Origin: Caldilineaceae bacterium
GTDB lineage: Bacteria; Chloroflexota; Anaerolineae; Caldilineales; Caldilineaceae
Direction of reading: 5' to 3'
DNA: 64,000 bases
Assembly (NCBI GenBank): GCA_026645575.1
Contig: JAPKMW010000064.1
Span: 1 to 64,000, forward strand
The translations under genes were made by a program, and so were the position numbers. The notes under the pieces are model-generated. The model made no database searches and was not told the origin of the DNA. It was given only the letters and a program-made list of their open reading frames with translations. Shown here in pieces: positions 1 through 9,124 of the stretch (position 1 is the stretch's first letter; each line of letters begins with the position of its first letter).

Positions 1-59
1 AGGCCATGATCCAGATTGCCATGATTCGCCTCATGCTCCGCCGTCTCGCTCGTTCTTGA
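1..59 (+). CDS. C-terminal tail of a transposase-like gene, cut by the left edge
   Basis: The frame starting at base 3 is open from the edge to a TGA at 57-59 and encodes about 18 residues ending IRLMLRRLARS. The hydrophobic/basic ending resembles the C-terminus of IS5-type transposases (family recollection, not a search). The fragment is too short to be sure. It is followed by a palindromic element, not by a terminator. Confidence 0.35.
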   Translation, partial: AMIQIAMIRLMLRRLARS

Positions 60-75
60 CCTTTTCAGACAGATT

Positions 76-194
76 CTTAGTAAACTGTAAACAAAGATTG
101 TTGGTACTTCCCGTAGGGGCATCCGCTTGCCGGTGCCCCAGGGCGACCGCAAGGGTACGCCCCTACTGAAAAACTTAATTTACAGTGTACTAAG
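76..194. repeat. Nested palindromic element
   Basis: An outer inverted repeat of 15 bp with one mismatch (76-90 against 180-194) encloses an inner 8-bp pair, gtaggggc at 113-120 and gcccctac at 159-166. The element lies between the transposase tail and the amidase. A 69-codon open frame across it is a by-product of the repeat. Confidence 0.6.
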
Positions 195-309
195 TCTGTA
201 CGACCAATCTTGACTTCCACCACAAAAGTAGTTTGACGATACGGTAACAAACGCTTACGATTAGCCACACTGTTTTTGTCTATCAACAGCGTTGCAAGAG
301 GAGTGAGTC

Positions 310-1848
310 ATGTCAAGCTTTCCTGAATATGCCAATTACGATGGGGTAGGTCTGGCTGCGTTAGTGCGCCAGGGAGAAGTGACACCACTTGCATTGGTGG
401 AAGAAGCAATTTGCCGGATCGAGGCGCTGAACCCGCAGCTTAATGCCGTTGTTCACAAAATGTATGACCAAGCACGCTCCACTGCGTCAACGATTCTACC
501 CGGCACTCCCTTTCAGGGCGTTCCATTTCTTCTAAAGGATCTGGTGGCTGAATATGGGGGCGAACCGATGCGGCGAGGTAGCCACTTTTTCCGTGGCTAT
601 ATCTCCCCTCACGACACCGAAATTGTAAAGCGCTATAAAGCCGCCGGTTTGCTCTGTCTGGGCAAGAGCAGCACACCGGAATTGGGATTAACACCCATGA
701 CCGAACCAAAAGTCTTTGGCCCCACCCGCAACCCGTGGGATCTCACCCGCACGGCCGGCGGCTCCAGTGGCGGCTCGGCAGCCGCAGTGGCCGCGCGCCT
801 GGTCCCCTTGGCCAGCGGCGGCGATGGTGGCGGTTCTATTCGCATTCCCGCTTCGTGTTGCGGTCTCTTTGGCTTAAAACCCTCACGCGGGCGGACGCCG
901 ACCGGGCCAACCGCCACTGAACTCTGGCAGGGCTTTGCCATTGAACATGGGTTGACCCGCTCGGTGCGCGATAGCGCCGCCCTGCTCGACGCCATTGCCG
1001 GCCCCGATGTGGGGGCGCCCTACATTGCGCCGCCGCCCAACCGCCCCTTTCTTGCTGAAGTTGGCGCACCACCGGGCCGCTTACGGATTGCCTTTACCGC
1101 CCACCCCTTCCTTGGCAGCGACGTGCATCAGGATTGTGTTCAGGGGTTGCACGCCACGGTGAAACTGCTGACTGACTTAGGGCATGAAGTTGTGGAAGCT
1201 GCGCCGCCGATTGAAGGCTTGCCCTTTGCCAAAGCCTTTTTGATGTTAGTCTGCGCCGACACCGCCGCTACCATTCAGGACAGCGAAGCGCTGGTGGGAC
1301 GCAAAGCGACCTACAAAGAATTTGAAGCAGCGACTTGGGCGCTCTATCTGCTAGGGCAACAGATCAGCGCGGCAGAGTTAGTGCAAGCCAAATGGTATCT
1401 ACAACGCGCCGGGCGGCTCATCAGCCGCTTTTTTGTTGATTATGATTTACTGGTAACCCCTACCCTGGCTGCGCCGCCGGTAGTGACGGGTTCACTACAG
1501 CCTAAAGGTGCTGAAGCAGTGGCAATGAACACGTTGGGGCGGCTGAATGCCGGCTTTGTCCTCCGGGCCGCCAAGGCACTGGAATTGAGTGCGGCCACCG
1601 TCTTTGCCTTTGCCCCGTACACCCAGCCCTTTAATGTGACCGGCCAACCGGCCATGTCTGTTCCTCTTCATTGGACCGCAGCCGGTTTACCGATCGGTAT
1701 GCACTTTGTCGGACGTTATGGCGAAGAGGCTACCTTGTTCCGGCTAGCTGCGCAACTGGAAGCGGCCAGACCGTGGCAGCACCGTCTTCCGCTAATGGCC
1801 ACGCTTTCGGCTTCTGATCGCAACGTTTCAACTGATTCTTCGCTGTGA
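310..1848 (+). CDS. Amidase, amidase-signature (GatA-like) family
   Basis: Hydrolyses a carboxamide; the substrate cannot be told from sequence. The 512-residue length is normal for the family. The Ser-cisSer-Lys triad is visible: Lys76 in LLKDL, Ser152 in the [10 protein letters not shown] signature and nucleophile Ser176 in [16 protein letters not shown] at 310 is preceded by a gaggag ribosome-binding site. No gatB or gatC is nearby, so a free-standing amidase is more likely than the tRNA amidotransferase subunit. It probably acts in the cytoplasm. The peptide importer and DUF917 downstream suggest use of amides or peptides, but they are on the other strand. Confidence 0.85.
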   Translation: MSSFPEYANYDGVGLAALVRQGEVTPLALVEEAICRIEALNPQLNAVVHKMYDQARSTASTILPGTPFQGVPFLLKDLVAEYGGEPMRRGSHFFRGYISPHDTEIVKRYKAAGLLCLGKSSTPELGLTPMTEPKVFGPTRNPWDLTRTAGGSSGGSAAAVAARLVPLASGGDGGGSIRIPASCCGLFGLKPSRGRTPTGPTATELWQGFAIEHGLTRSVRDSAALLDAIAGPDVGAPYIAPPPNRPFLAEVGAPPGRLRIAFTAHPFLGSDVHQDCVQGLHATVKLLTDLGHEVVEAAPPIEGLPFAKAFLMLVCADTAATIQDSEALVGRKATYKEFEAATWALYLLGQQISAAELVQAKWYLQRAGRLISRFFVDYDLLVTPTLAAPPVVTGSLQPKGAEAVAMNTLGRLNAGFVLRAAKALELSAATVFAFAPYTQPFNVTGQPAMSVPLHWTAAGLPIGMHFVGRYGEEATLFRLAAQLEAARPWQHRLPLMATLSASDRNVSTDSSL

Positions 1849-1866
1849 CCGCCTACCCCTATTGCA

Positions 1867-1900
1867 CATTGGTTGAATTCCCTACGGAGTTCAACCAATG
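1867..1900. repeat. Hairpin after the amidase
   Basis: Perfect 11-bp inverted repeat (1867-1877 / 1890-1900) starting 18 bp after the amidase stop. It could fold in the transcript, but no T-run follows, so an intrinsic terminator is unproven. Confidence 0.45.
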
Positions 1901-2019
1901 TCGCCATGCTTTGTTGCTGCCCGAATAGGGAAGAAAAATAGGGAAAAATCCCGATGGTGCATCGGCCATGTGCTGATAGCATTACACGTACCCATGTCAC
2001 CCGCCTGAGCGCAAATTGA

Positions 2020-2041
2020 GCAAAAAGTTAGCACTTTTTGC
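2020..2041. repeat. Small hairpin upstream of cytochrome c gene
   Basis: gcaaaaagt at 2020-2028 is perfectly inverted at 2033-2041 with a 4-nt loop. It lies about 75 bp upstream of the cytochrome start codon. Role unknown. Confidence 0.4.
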
Positions 2042-2117
2042 GCTGGAACACGAACCGTGGGGCAATTTACAATGCTGGCGACAAGCACACATGCGATTAT
2101 AGCGAAAGGGATCGATC

Positions 2118-3026
2118 ATGAAACGACTTATGCGATGGCTTGGTATTACCGTGGGAATCCTCGCGGTATTGGTTCTTCTCCTGGCGGTTGGCATCTATTT
2201 TCGGAGTGAGATGATTGTCAACCAAACCTATGCGGCAGCACCGGATGACATTGCCATTACCACGGATGCGGCGGTCATTGCTCGTGGCGAACATCTGGCA
2301 AACTATGTGAGTGTTTGTGTCGATTGCCACGGCGCTAATCTGGAAGGCGCTATTGTGGTCGATGATCCGGGGCTGGGGCGGATTGTGGCGCCCAACCTGA
2401 CCACCGGCCCAGGGGGCGTTGGCGGGCAACTGACCGACGCTGATTTTGTACGGGTGTTGCGCTACGGCATCCTGCCTGACGGCCGTTCGGCACAGGTGAT
2501 GCCATCCGATGACTACCAATACTTGAGTGATGCCGATTTGGCCGCGATCATTGCCTATGTGCGCAACGTCCCGCCTCAGGATAACAATCTGCCGGCCAAT
2601 GAAATTCGCCCAGTGGGACGCACGCTATTGGCATTGGGGCAACTGCCGATTATCATCGCCGAGCGGGTGGATACGCAACTGGAACATCCGGCGACGGTAG
2701 CAGCAGGCATTTCGCTGGAGTATGGGCAATATCTGTCGCGCATCTCTGGCTGTGTTGGCTGTCATGGCCCTGGTCTCTCCGGTGGTCCCATCCCGGCAGC
2801 GCCCCCGGATTGGCCCCAGGCGGCTAATCTGACACCGAGCGGTGATGTCGGCCAGTGGACGGAAGCTGACTTTATCAATACCATCCGCACCGGCGTCAAT
2901 CCGGCGGGCAAAACGCTGGATCAACGCATGCCCTGGTTCCGCTACCGTAGCATGACCGACGACGAGTTGAAGGCGCTCTGGCTCTTTATCCAATCCGTGC
3001 CGCCGAAAGAATTTGGCAACCGGTAA
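2118..3026 (+). CDS. Membrane-anchored dihaem cytochrome c
   Basis: A 302-residue protein with one N-terminal membrane segment (about residues 8-27) and two class I cytochrome c domains. Haem attachment motifs are CVDCH (Cys67, Cys70, His71) and CVGCH (Cys212, Cys215, His216). Likely sixth ligands are the methionines in VMPSDDYQYLSD (first domain) and RMPWFRY (second domain). It should be exported and face outside the cytoplasmic membrane, passing electrons to or from a partner dehydrogenase not present here. It resembles the dihaem subunits of alcohol/aldehyde dehydrogenases. It is monocistronic, and a strong hairpin follows the stop. Confidence 0.85.
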   Translation: MKRLMRWLGITVGILAVLVLLLAVGIYFRSEMIVNQTYAAAPDDIAITTDAAVIARGEHLANYVSVCVDCHGANLEGAIVVDDPGLGRIVAPNLTTGPGGVGGQLTDADFVRVLRYGILPDGRSAQVMPSDDYQYLSDADLAAIIAYVRNVPPQDNNLPANEIRPVGRTLLALGQLPIIIAERVDTQLEHPATVAAGISLEYGQYLSRISGCVGCHGPGLSGGPIPAAPPDWPQAANLTPSGDVGQWTEADFINTIRTGVNPAGKTLDQRMPWFRYRSMTDDELKALWLFIQSVPPKEFGNR

Positions 3027-3045
3027 GCAACCGCAGGGATCTATT

Positions 3046-3110
3046 TTTAAACACGAAGACACGAAGTTCACGAAGGAAAACTTCGTGAACTTCGTGCCTT
3101 CGTGTTTAAA
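3046..3110. terminator. Long hairpin between convergent genes
   Basis: 30-bp arms (3046-3075 / 3081-3110) with one mismatch and a 5-nt loop gaaaa. The arms consist of repeated cacgaag words. The position between the convergent cytochrome and DUF917 genes suits a bidirectional terminator. The size and repeat make-up also fit a mobile palindromic element. Confidence 0.55.
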
Positions 3111-3137
3111 GACTGCGTTTTGAGCCGAAAGTGAAGG

Positions 3138-4235
3138 TTAGCGACTTACGCCAATGCAGGCGCCTGGCATCGGCGTAAATTCAACATCGTAGCCAAATGC
3201 TGGCGGTCCCACCACCTTGAGCGCTGCTGCCGTTTTGAGTTGGGGCGCCGCCGGCACGCCCAGCACGGCAACGCGCGTTCCATAGCGCAGCAACTCCGTC
3301 GCCACTGGTTGCCCTTCATCTTCGGTGACAATACAGATCAAGTCGGGTACGGTGGCCATAACTTCACCATTCAGGCGGGCAATCAAGAACTCGTTCTGAA
3401 ACTCGATAAAAAGCGTCTCCCGCTCCCCTTGATAGCCATGTAAGGTTAGTGTGCCACGGGCAAAGCCTTTGGTGGTGCGCCGGTTGACATCGACAATCTT
3501 GCCGCGGAAGAGAACCCGCCCGGCCAACGTATCAGCGATGACCTGGGGGGCATCTTCCCCTTGCTTGCGGGCGGTTAAGACCCGTTGGCCTAATTGGTGC
3601 GCCAGTGACAGCGTGTACGGGACGCAGTATGCCTTGAATTGTGCCCCCGTCATGACAAAGCCAGCCAGCCCCGCCGTGGCGCCCATGCTCACGGCCAGGT
3701 TGCGGGCAATCCGTTCGGCCCAGACGGCGCTGACGGTATGGGGAATCACCACGGCATTGTCGCGCGCCTCGACCATGGTAAAGGGCGCCACCGGCACATC
3801 GTTATGAAAGAGATAGGTGCTCATCTGCATTTCGGGAAAAGCGCGCCCCATGCCATCGGCGTCCACAATGGGGATGCCGGCTTGCAACCCGGCGATCAAC
3901 GGCCCCAGCGAGTTGCCGCCGCCGATCTCGGCAATGCCGATGGCGTCCATGGAGCGGCCCAGATGTTGTTCGAGCAGCCGGATGGCGCGTACCAACTCGG
4001 TGCCTTCGGGTAGCTTTTCGATGCTCACCGTTGGCGCGCCAATGTAGCCAATGACGACGACACGGGCCTCATCGGCCAGCGCTTGGGGATCAAGCACTTG
4101 CGGCAACCCCAGGTCATGCATAACGCTGCGCAGGTGTAGGCTTGACAGATAGGGATCGCCGCCGCCGCCAGTGCCAAGAATGCCGGCGCCGATGGCAATG
4201 GGTTCGATGTCCTGAAGGGTGACTTGTTGTAACAT
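3138..4235 (-). CDS. DUF917 family protein (hydantoinase-related)
   Basis: A 365-residue protein with the DUF917 opening: LQDIEPIAIGAGILGTGGGG near the N-terminus, then DPYLS. Members occur with hydantoinases and peptide transporters; one branch is named S-methyl thiohydantoin desulfurase, but the reaction here cannot be assigned. It is the last gene of a minus-strand run after the binding protein and two permeases of a peptide-type importer, 17 bp after the DppC-like gene, so it probably acts on an imported compound. ATG at 4235 has only a weak GAG upstream. Family call confident, function open. Confidence 0.8.
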   Translation of the reverse strand: MLQQVTLQDIEPIAIGAGILGTGGGGDPYLSSLHLRSVMHDLGLPQVLDPQALADEARVVVIGYIGAPTVSIEKLPEGTELVRAIRLLEQHLGRSMDAIGIAEIGGGNSLGPLIAGLQAGIPIVDADGMGRAFPEMQMSTYLFHNDVPVAPFTMVEARDNAVVIPHTVSAVWAERIARNLAVSMGATAGLAGFVMTGAQFKAYCVPYTLSLAHQLGQRVLTARKQGEDAPQVIADTLAGRVLFRGKIVDVNRRTTKGFARGTLTLHGYQGERETLFIEFQNEFLIARLNGEVMATVPDLICIVTEDEGQPVATELLRYGTRVAVLGVPAAPQLKTAAALKVVGPPAFGYDVEFTPMPGACIGVSR

Positions 4236-4252
4236 GTAGTTCTCGAAGCTTC

Positions 4253-5134
4253 TTATTTGGCGCGTGGGTCAAGCAGATCGCGCACGCCGTCGCCCAGTAG
4301 ATTCCAACTGAAAACCATCAAAAAGATCGCCATGCCAGGGAAAGTGGAAACCCACCACTTGTCGGGAAAATAGTCGCGACCGTCGTTGATCATGGCGCCC
4401 CATTCCGGCGTCGGCGGCTGGGCGCCCAGGCCGATAAAGCCGAGGGCGGCGGCGGTCAACACGGCAAAGCCAAAGTCGGTGCTCATCTTGACAATGATGG
4501 GCGAGAGGGTATTGGGCAGAATGTGTTGGAAAAGTATGCGCCGATGGCTGACGCCAATGCTACGCGCTGCTTCGACAAAGGCTTCTTCGCGCAACCCCAG
4601 CACAAGACTACGGGTCAACCTTGCAAAGCCGGGCCACCAGACCAGCGAAATACCGATCATCACATTGATGATCCCTTTGCCTAGCGCTGCCGTGACCGCA
4701 ATCGCCAGCACCAGCGCCGGTACGGTGAGAAAAATATCGGTGACGCGCATGAGCAGATCATCGACCCAGCCGCCGGCATACCCGGCCACTGCGCCCACCG
4801 TCACCCCAATCGCCGTCGCCAAGATGATGATCACCAGACCAACACGTAGCGCCAAGCCCGTTCCCATAAGCAGCCGGCTAAAGATATCGCGCCCAACATT
4901 ATCGGTGCCAAACCAATAGGGCGCACCGGGGGGCTTGAGCCGGTCGATGGCGCGCATCGTCCCCTCGGCATCCTCGGGGAAAGGGACGACCGCAGGCGCA
5001 ACAAGGGCAATCAATAGAATGATGAGCAGCAACGTCAACCCGATCATGGAGAGTGGATTGGCGCGAAAGCGGGCTATACCGCGCCGCCAATTTTCCCAAC
5101 GGGGATCAGCGTCCCGTTTTTTGATTTCAGCCAT
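4253..5134 (-). CDS. Peptide/nickel-type ABC transporter permease (DppC-like)
   Basis: A 293-residue inner-membrane permease. The N-terminal cytoplasmic stretch is followed by a first membrane helix (about residues 30-52) and five more, with the DppC-type periplasmic segment containing PYWFGTDNVGRDIFSR. The EAA loop that docks the ATPase is visible as EAFVEAARSIGVSHRRILFQHILPN (shown in part). It pairs with the DppB-like permease, whose gene overlaps this one by 8 bp, a sign of translational coupling. No ATP-binding subunit is encoded in the window, so the ATPase must be shared or encoded elsewhere. Confidence 0.9.
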   Translation of the reverse strand: MAEIKKRDADPRWENWRRGIARFRANPLSMIGLTLLLIILLIALVAPAVVPFPEDAEGTMRAIDRLKPPGAPYWFGTDNVGRDIFSRLLMGTGLALRVGLVIIILATAIGVTVGAVAGYAGGWVDDLLMRVTDIFLTVPALVLAIAVTAALGKGIINVMIGISLVWWPGFARLTRSLVLGLREEAFVEAARSIGVSHRRILFQHILPNTLSPIIVKMSTDFGFAVLTAAALGFIGLGAQPPTPEWGAMINDGRDYFPDKWWVSTFPGMAIFLMVFSWNLLGDGVRDLLDPRAK

Positions 5135-6140
5135 AGCGAATTCTTGGATCTAAGATGCCATAGGCCACATCGGTGACGACATTGACCAGGCTAAAGATGA
5201 TGCCATACAAAATGGTAATGCCCATGATTGGTTGGAAATCCAGCCGTAACGAGGACTCGACCGCATATAGCCCCAACCCCGGCCAGTCAAAGATCGTCTC
5301 TACCAGCACCGCGCCGGCCATGAGCCAGCCGAACTCCAGCGCGATCATGGTCAGAATGGCGTTGGCGGCGTTGCGGAAGACATGGCGGTTAATGACCAAC
5401 AGGCGGGGCAACCCTTTGGCCCGTGCTGTCCGCACATAGTCCCGCTCCAGAACATCCAACACACTGGCGCGGGTGATGCGGGTGATGCTGGCGAGAGAAC
5501 CAAAGGAAAGAACCAATGCGGGCGTGGTAATGTGACGCAGCGCCATGCGGAAAGCAGTAAAATCGAGATGCAGCAAACTATCAACCAGATAGAGTCCCGT
5601 GATTGCTTCCGGCGCAGCAATGCGCACATCAAAACGCTTGCCGATGGGGAACCAGCCCAAGTCCAGCCCTAGCACGCTCTGAAAGATCATCGCCAACCAG
5701 AAGGCCGGGAAGCTAACAAAAAAGAGGGCGACGATCCGGGAAATGTGATCGGGCAGCCGGTTGCGATAGAAGGCTGAAATGATCCCCGCCGGTACACCCA
5801 ACAGCGTCGCCAGGATCACCGCGGCCAGGGTTAGTTCCAACGTGGCCGGAAAGTAGGTGCGCAGATCATCCCAGACCGCCCGGCGCGAGTAAAGGGACTG
5901 CCCCCAATCGCCGGCCAGCAGATTGCCCATATAAGTAAGGTATTGTACCGGCAACGGCTGATCCAAGCCAAACTCGCGAGTGAGTGCGGCCTTGATCTCT
6001 GCTGTCGCCTGTGGCCCCGCCGCCAACCCCACCGGGTCGCCGGGTACCACACGCGCAATCAGAAAAGTGAGAATACTCAACCCGACCAGCAAGGGGAAGA
6101 TCAGCACTAAACGGCGTAAAAGGTAGGTGCGTAGAGTCAT
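5127..6140 (-). CDS. Peptide/nickel-type ABC transporter permease (DppB-like)
   Basis: A 337-residue permease with the family start MTLRTYLLRRLVLIFPLLVG, an N-terminal membrane helix and a cluster of helices from about residue 95. The EAA-type loop is VLERDYVRTARAKGLPR. It forms the membrane pore together with the DppC-like partner. The gap of 124 bp to the binding-protein gene upstream is filled by a tandem/palindromic repeat element, which may reduce read-through from the highly expressed binding protein to the permeases. Confidence 0.9.
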   Translation of the reverse strand: MTLRTYLLRRLVLIFPLLVGLSILTFLIARVVPGDPVGLAAGPQATAEIKAALTREFGLDQPLPVQYLTYMGNLLAGDWGQSLYSRRAVWDDLRTYFPATLELTLAAVILATLLGVPAGIISAFYRNRLPDHISRIVALFFVSFPAFWLAMIFQSVLGLDLGWFPIGKRFDVRIAAPEAITGLYLVDSLLHLDFTAFRMALRHITTPALVLSFGSLASITRITRASVLDVLERDYVRTARAKGLPRLLVINRHVFRNAANAILTMIALEFGWLMAGAVLVETIFDWPGLGLYAVESSLRLDFQPIMGITILYGIIFSLVNVVTDVAYGILDPRIRYG

Positions 6141-6141
6141 A

Positions 6142-6260
6142 GGTGACAGGGTGACAGGGTGACAGGGTGACAGGGTGACAGGGTGGTTTCGACAAGCTCA
6201 ACCAACGGTGACTGAGCCTGTCGAAGTCACCCCTTCACCCCCTCACCTTGTCACCTTGTC
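6142..6260. repeat. Composite palindrome made of 8-bp tandem units
   Basis: Five perfect copies of GGTGACAG (6142-6181) face degenerate inverted copies (tcacc words, 6227-6260). The centre is a second imperfect inverted repeat, ttcgacaagctcaa against gagcctgtcgaag (6188-6226). The outer units match those of the element at 24323-24570, so this is a dispersed family. It lies inside the ABC operon. Confidence 0.7.
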
Positions 6261-6264
6261 ATAA

Positions 6265-7902
6265 TTAGCCTGGGCAATTCTCCATCGCCAGATCCTGGAA
6301 GAGGACCGAGAGGCTTTCCAGAGGGCGGAATTCGTAGCCTTGGATGCACTCGTGGGCGGCGATCATGGTGTTTTCGGTATAGGTCCAGACGGCTGGCTGG
6401 TCGGCGGCGATCAGGCGTTGGGCTTCGGCATATTTTTCCATGCGCTGGGCTTCGTCACCGAGGACGCGGGCTTCGTCGAGCAGGGCATCCACCTGTTCGT
6501 TTTTGTAGAAGCTGCATGAGTTGAAACTGCCCCACTGCCCGGAATGATACTGGTTGTAAAGATGGGCGTCGGGATCGAGATAGGCGGGCTGGGTGTAGAT
6601 GTTGATCAGCGCCGGACCGGTCTCCGGCGTGGCGCAACTGGCGACCATATCGGGCCAGAGCATGGGCTTCATGTTGAGGGTGATGTTCAGTTCTTTCAAC
6701 CCTTCGAGCAGCAATAGACCGGTCACTTCTTCACGGGTCAGGTCGGTGACATAGACATAGTCGAGGGTAAAGCCGCCATCGGGCCAAGGGGACTGGGCAA
6801 GATATTCCTTGGCCTTAGCAATGTCGTAGGTTGGCACTTCCAGATCTTGCACCGCGCCGATAAAGTTGAGCGGCGTGGGGCCGGGCAGCACTTGCACGGG
6901 AATGTCCTGCACCACCGGCAGTTGCTCATAGTTCAGGGCATAGGCAATCGCCTTGCGCACATTGGGGTCGCTGGTGTATTCACCCTGTGTGTTCATCTTG
7001 AGGGTGTTGATAAAGTAGCCGCTGTTTTCATAGACCACAAAGCCGGGATTTTGCTGGATCTTTTCGGCATCCTGACCGTCAATCGTGTCGGCAATATGCG
7101 TTTCACCCGCCAGCAGCGAGTTGACCTGTGAGGCGCTGTCGCGCTTGATGATCCAGAGGAAGCCATCAATATGATTTTCGCTCCGCCAGCCGCCCCAGTA
7201 ATCGGCCACGGCGGTGAACTCGTAGAGGTTGCCGATCTCCCAGCGCCCTTGGGTGAAGGGGCCGGAGCCGGCGGAATTAGTTTTCAGGTAAGTCTGCCCA
7301 AAGTCATCACCCTTGTTGGCTTCGACAATGGCCGGGTTGACAATGTAGAGCTGGGTCAAGGTGCCGACAAAGGGGGCGAAGGGCTGTTCCAGGGTAAATT
7401 CTACCGTAAATTCATCGACGACTTTGGCCGCGTCAGCGCCGGCAATGCCGGCCCAGCGGTAGGTGGGCGGCCCTTGCAGCGTCATCAAGCGGTTGAAGCT
7501 ATAAACCACCGCTTCGGCATTAACCGGGCTGCCATCGTGGAACTTGGCATTCTGCTTGAGCTTGAAGGTGAAGACCTTGGCGTCGTCGCTGACTTCGTAG
7601 CTCTCGACCAGGTTGGGTTGCAGTTCATTGCCACGGGTGATAAAGAGCGCGTCATAAAGGCTGATCAACGCGGCATTGATCGAGTAGTTCTCACCAGTGG
7701 CCGGGTCGATGTTGTCAATATCCTGGTTGCCACCATAGAGTAGAATTTTGCTGCCGGCAGCGGGCGCTTCGGCGGCGGCTTCGGCTGGTTGGGCGGCCTC
7801 GTTGGCTGCCGGCGCCGGTGCGCAAGCTACCAAAACGAGCGCTAGGATCGCAAGAATCGAAAAGAGGGTCTGAACCCGTTGACGTGTGCTGCTGGTCGCC
7901 AT
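6265..7902 (-). CDS. ABC transporter substrate-binding lipoprotein, family 5
   Basis: A 545-residue extracytoplasmic binding protein of the DppA/OppA type. The signal peptide ends in a lipobox with the acylated cysteine in LVLVACAPAP (about residue 27), followed by an Ala/Pro/Glu-rich linker and the SBP_bac_5 domain (for example KFHDGSPVNAEAVVYSFNRL). It delivers a peptide, opine or similar ligand to the two permeases downstream in the same operon. First gene of the run. The ligand is not predictable from sequence. The C-terminal Cys in MENCPG may pair with the Cys in HECIQG. Confidence 0.9.
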   Translation of the reverse strand: MATSSTRQRVQTLFSILAILALVLVACAPAPAANEAAQPAEAAAEAPAAGSKILLYGGNQDIDNIDPATGENYSINAALISLYDALFITRGNELQPNLVESYEVSDDAKVFTFKLKQNAKFHDGSPVNAEAVVYSFNRLMTLQGPPTYRWAGIAGADAAKVVDEFTVEFTLEQPFAPFVGTLTQLYIVNPAIVEANKGDDFGQTYLKTNSAGSGPFTQGRWEIGNLYEFTAVADYWGGWRSENHIDGFLWIIKRDSASQVNSLLAGETHIADTIDGQDAEKIQQNPGFVVYENSGYFINTLKMNTQGEYTSDPNVRKAIAYALNYEQLPVVQDIPVQVLPGPTPLNFIGAVQDLEVPTYDIAKAKEYLAQSPWPDGGFTLDYVYVTDLTREEVTGLLLLEGLKELNITLNMKPMLWPDMVASCATPETGPALINIYTQPAYLDPDAHLYNQYHSGQWGSFNSCSFYKNEQVDALLDEARVLGDEAQRMEKYAEAQRLIAADQPAVWTYTENTMIAAHECIQGYEFRPLESLSVLFQDLAMENCPG

Positions 7903-8026
7903 AGCTAATCCCTTCGCTGTGTGTTATGGGTGGATGAAAGCGTGGTGCGCATCATTGCTGCAAGCGGGGTACTGCTGTCCTATTCTTCCAGGTCGCGCTG
8001 CTTTTGTCAAATCATCATCAAGAAAG

Positions 8027-8090
8027 AGTGCGTTGCACGGCTCACCGATCTTGGCATGGCAGCCGTTGCATCCGGCCTATGCAACGCACT
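8027..8090. repeat. Inverted repeat in the importer's upstream region
   Basis: A perfect 11-bp inverted repeat, agtgcgttgca (8027-8037) and tgcaacgcact (8080-8090), lies in the 279-bp gap between the divergent binding-protein and Uma2 genes. It could be an operator or another palindromic element. I see no convincing -35/-10 pair there. Confidence 0.4.
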
Positions 8091-8181
8091 TGCTGGTCGC
8101 GCTTTGAAAAATCCCTTGCTTGTTGTAAGATCAGTGTTGCAAGCGGCAAGTGGGTAGGAATGGAGAAGCCGGAGGCAAGCA

Positions 8182-8987
8182 ATGACAGTCAAGCCAATGA
8201 GTGTAACGGAACCAATCTTCAACGGAGTTGGGCAGAATGGTCATGCTTTTGACGTGCAAGCGCTTTCGGCAGACGGCCAGTGGGTGTCGGAAGCGGAGTA
8301 TTGGGCGCACTACTACGCCGCGGCGATTTCAGCTATGAATGGAACAACGGGCGGTTGGAAGTCAAACCGATGGCCGATTATGCCCAATTTCAGCTTTATC
8401 TCTGGTTTCTATCGCTGCTGAAAGACTATTTGCATGTCAACCCGGTCGGGCGGATGATCGGTTTGGAAGTTGGGTTTCGTCTTTATCTTGCCACCCGCAC
8501 CACCATTCGCAAACCCGATCTCGCCATTGTGCTGAACAGCAACGCGGTTCCTCTGCTTGATAAAGATCGCAGCTATCACGGTATCTTTGACCTTTGCATC
8601 GAATCACTTTCTGATTCTAGCGAGCGGGAAGTGGAACGCGATATGGTGACAAAGCGCGCCGAATATGCCGCCGCCGGTGTGCGCGAATATTATATCCTTG
8701 ATGAACGAGGCATTGAGACGGCGTTTTATCACCTCAACGCCCGTGGCATCTATGTCTCCATTGCACCGCACGATGGCGTGATTCAGTCGTGCGTCTTGCC
8801 CGGTTTTCAATTCCGCACAGCCGATTTGTACCATTTGCCCAATGCTGCGGCCCTATTGACAGATGAAGTCTATAATTCGTTTGCCTCACCATTTGTCCGC
8901 GCCGAACGTGAACGTGCCGAACGGTACGCGGCAATTCTGCGATCAATGGGTGTCGATGTTGATAACCTGCCGGATGTGACGCCATAA
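8182..8987 (+). pseudogene. Uma2-family (DUF820) putative endonuclease, frameshifted
   Basis: Two overlapping frames together make one Uma2 protein of about 268 residues. The first, from ATG 8182 (ribosome site ggagg), covers the N-terminal part to EAEYWAHYYA. The second, to 8987, continues with GDFSYEWNNGRLEVKP and carries the PD-(D/E)XK-like core: Asp in RKPDLAIVL, Glu in CIESLSDS, Lys in VTKRAEYAAAGVREYYILDE. The join needs a one-base shift near 8313-8324 in a GC-rich run (tactacgccgcggcg). Either a real inactivating indel or a sequencing error. The C-terminal part is otherwise intact. Uma2 proteins are abundant in Cyanobacteria and Chloroflexota; their role is poorly known. Confidence 0.75.
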
Positions 8988-9017
8988 GGTTAGCTCACCA
9001 CTCTGTGTTGCTTCTAT

Positions 9018-9058
9018 CCGTGTTTAGTCTCTTAAGGTTGCCCAAAGACTAAACACGG
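9018..9058. terminator. Hairpin between convergent genes
   Basis: A perfect 13-bp inverted repeat (9018-9030 / 9046-9058) with a 15-nt loop lies between the convergent Uma2 and aminotransferase-fusion genes. No long T-run. A bidirectional terminator is plausible. Confidence 0.5.
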
Positions 9059-9124
9059 AGTATTTAGTGGTTCCTAAGCGTGATGATAATTGAGGCGAAG
9101 CTCCGTTGAATTGTTACAGGAGAC

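Noticed and set aside
77..286. Minus-strand open frame of 69 codons at the left end
   Set aside because: It runs through a nested palindrome and has no family resemblance.
4253..5134. Assignment of the importer to nickel or a defined peptide
   Set aside because: Permease and binding-protein sequences of this family do not allow a ligand call by inspection.
6142..6260. Tandem repeat considered as a CRISPR array
   Set aside because: Units are 8 bp without spacers and there are no cas genes.
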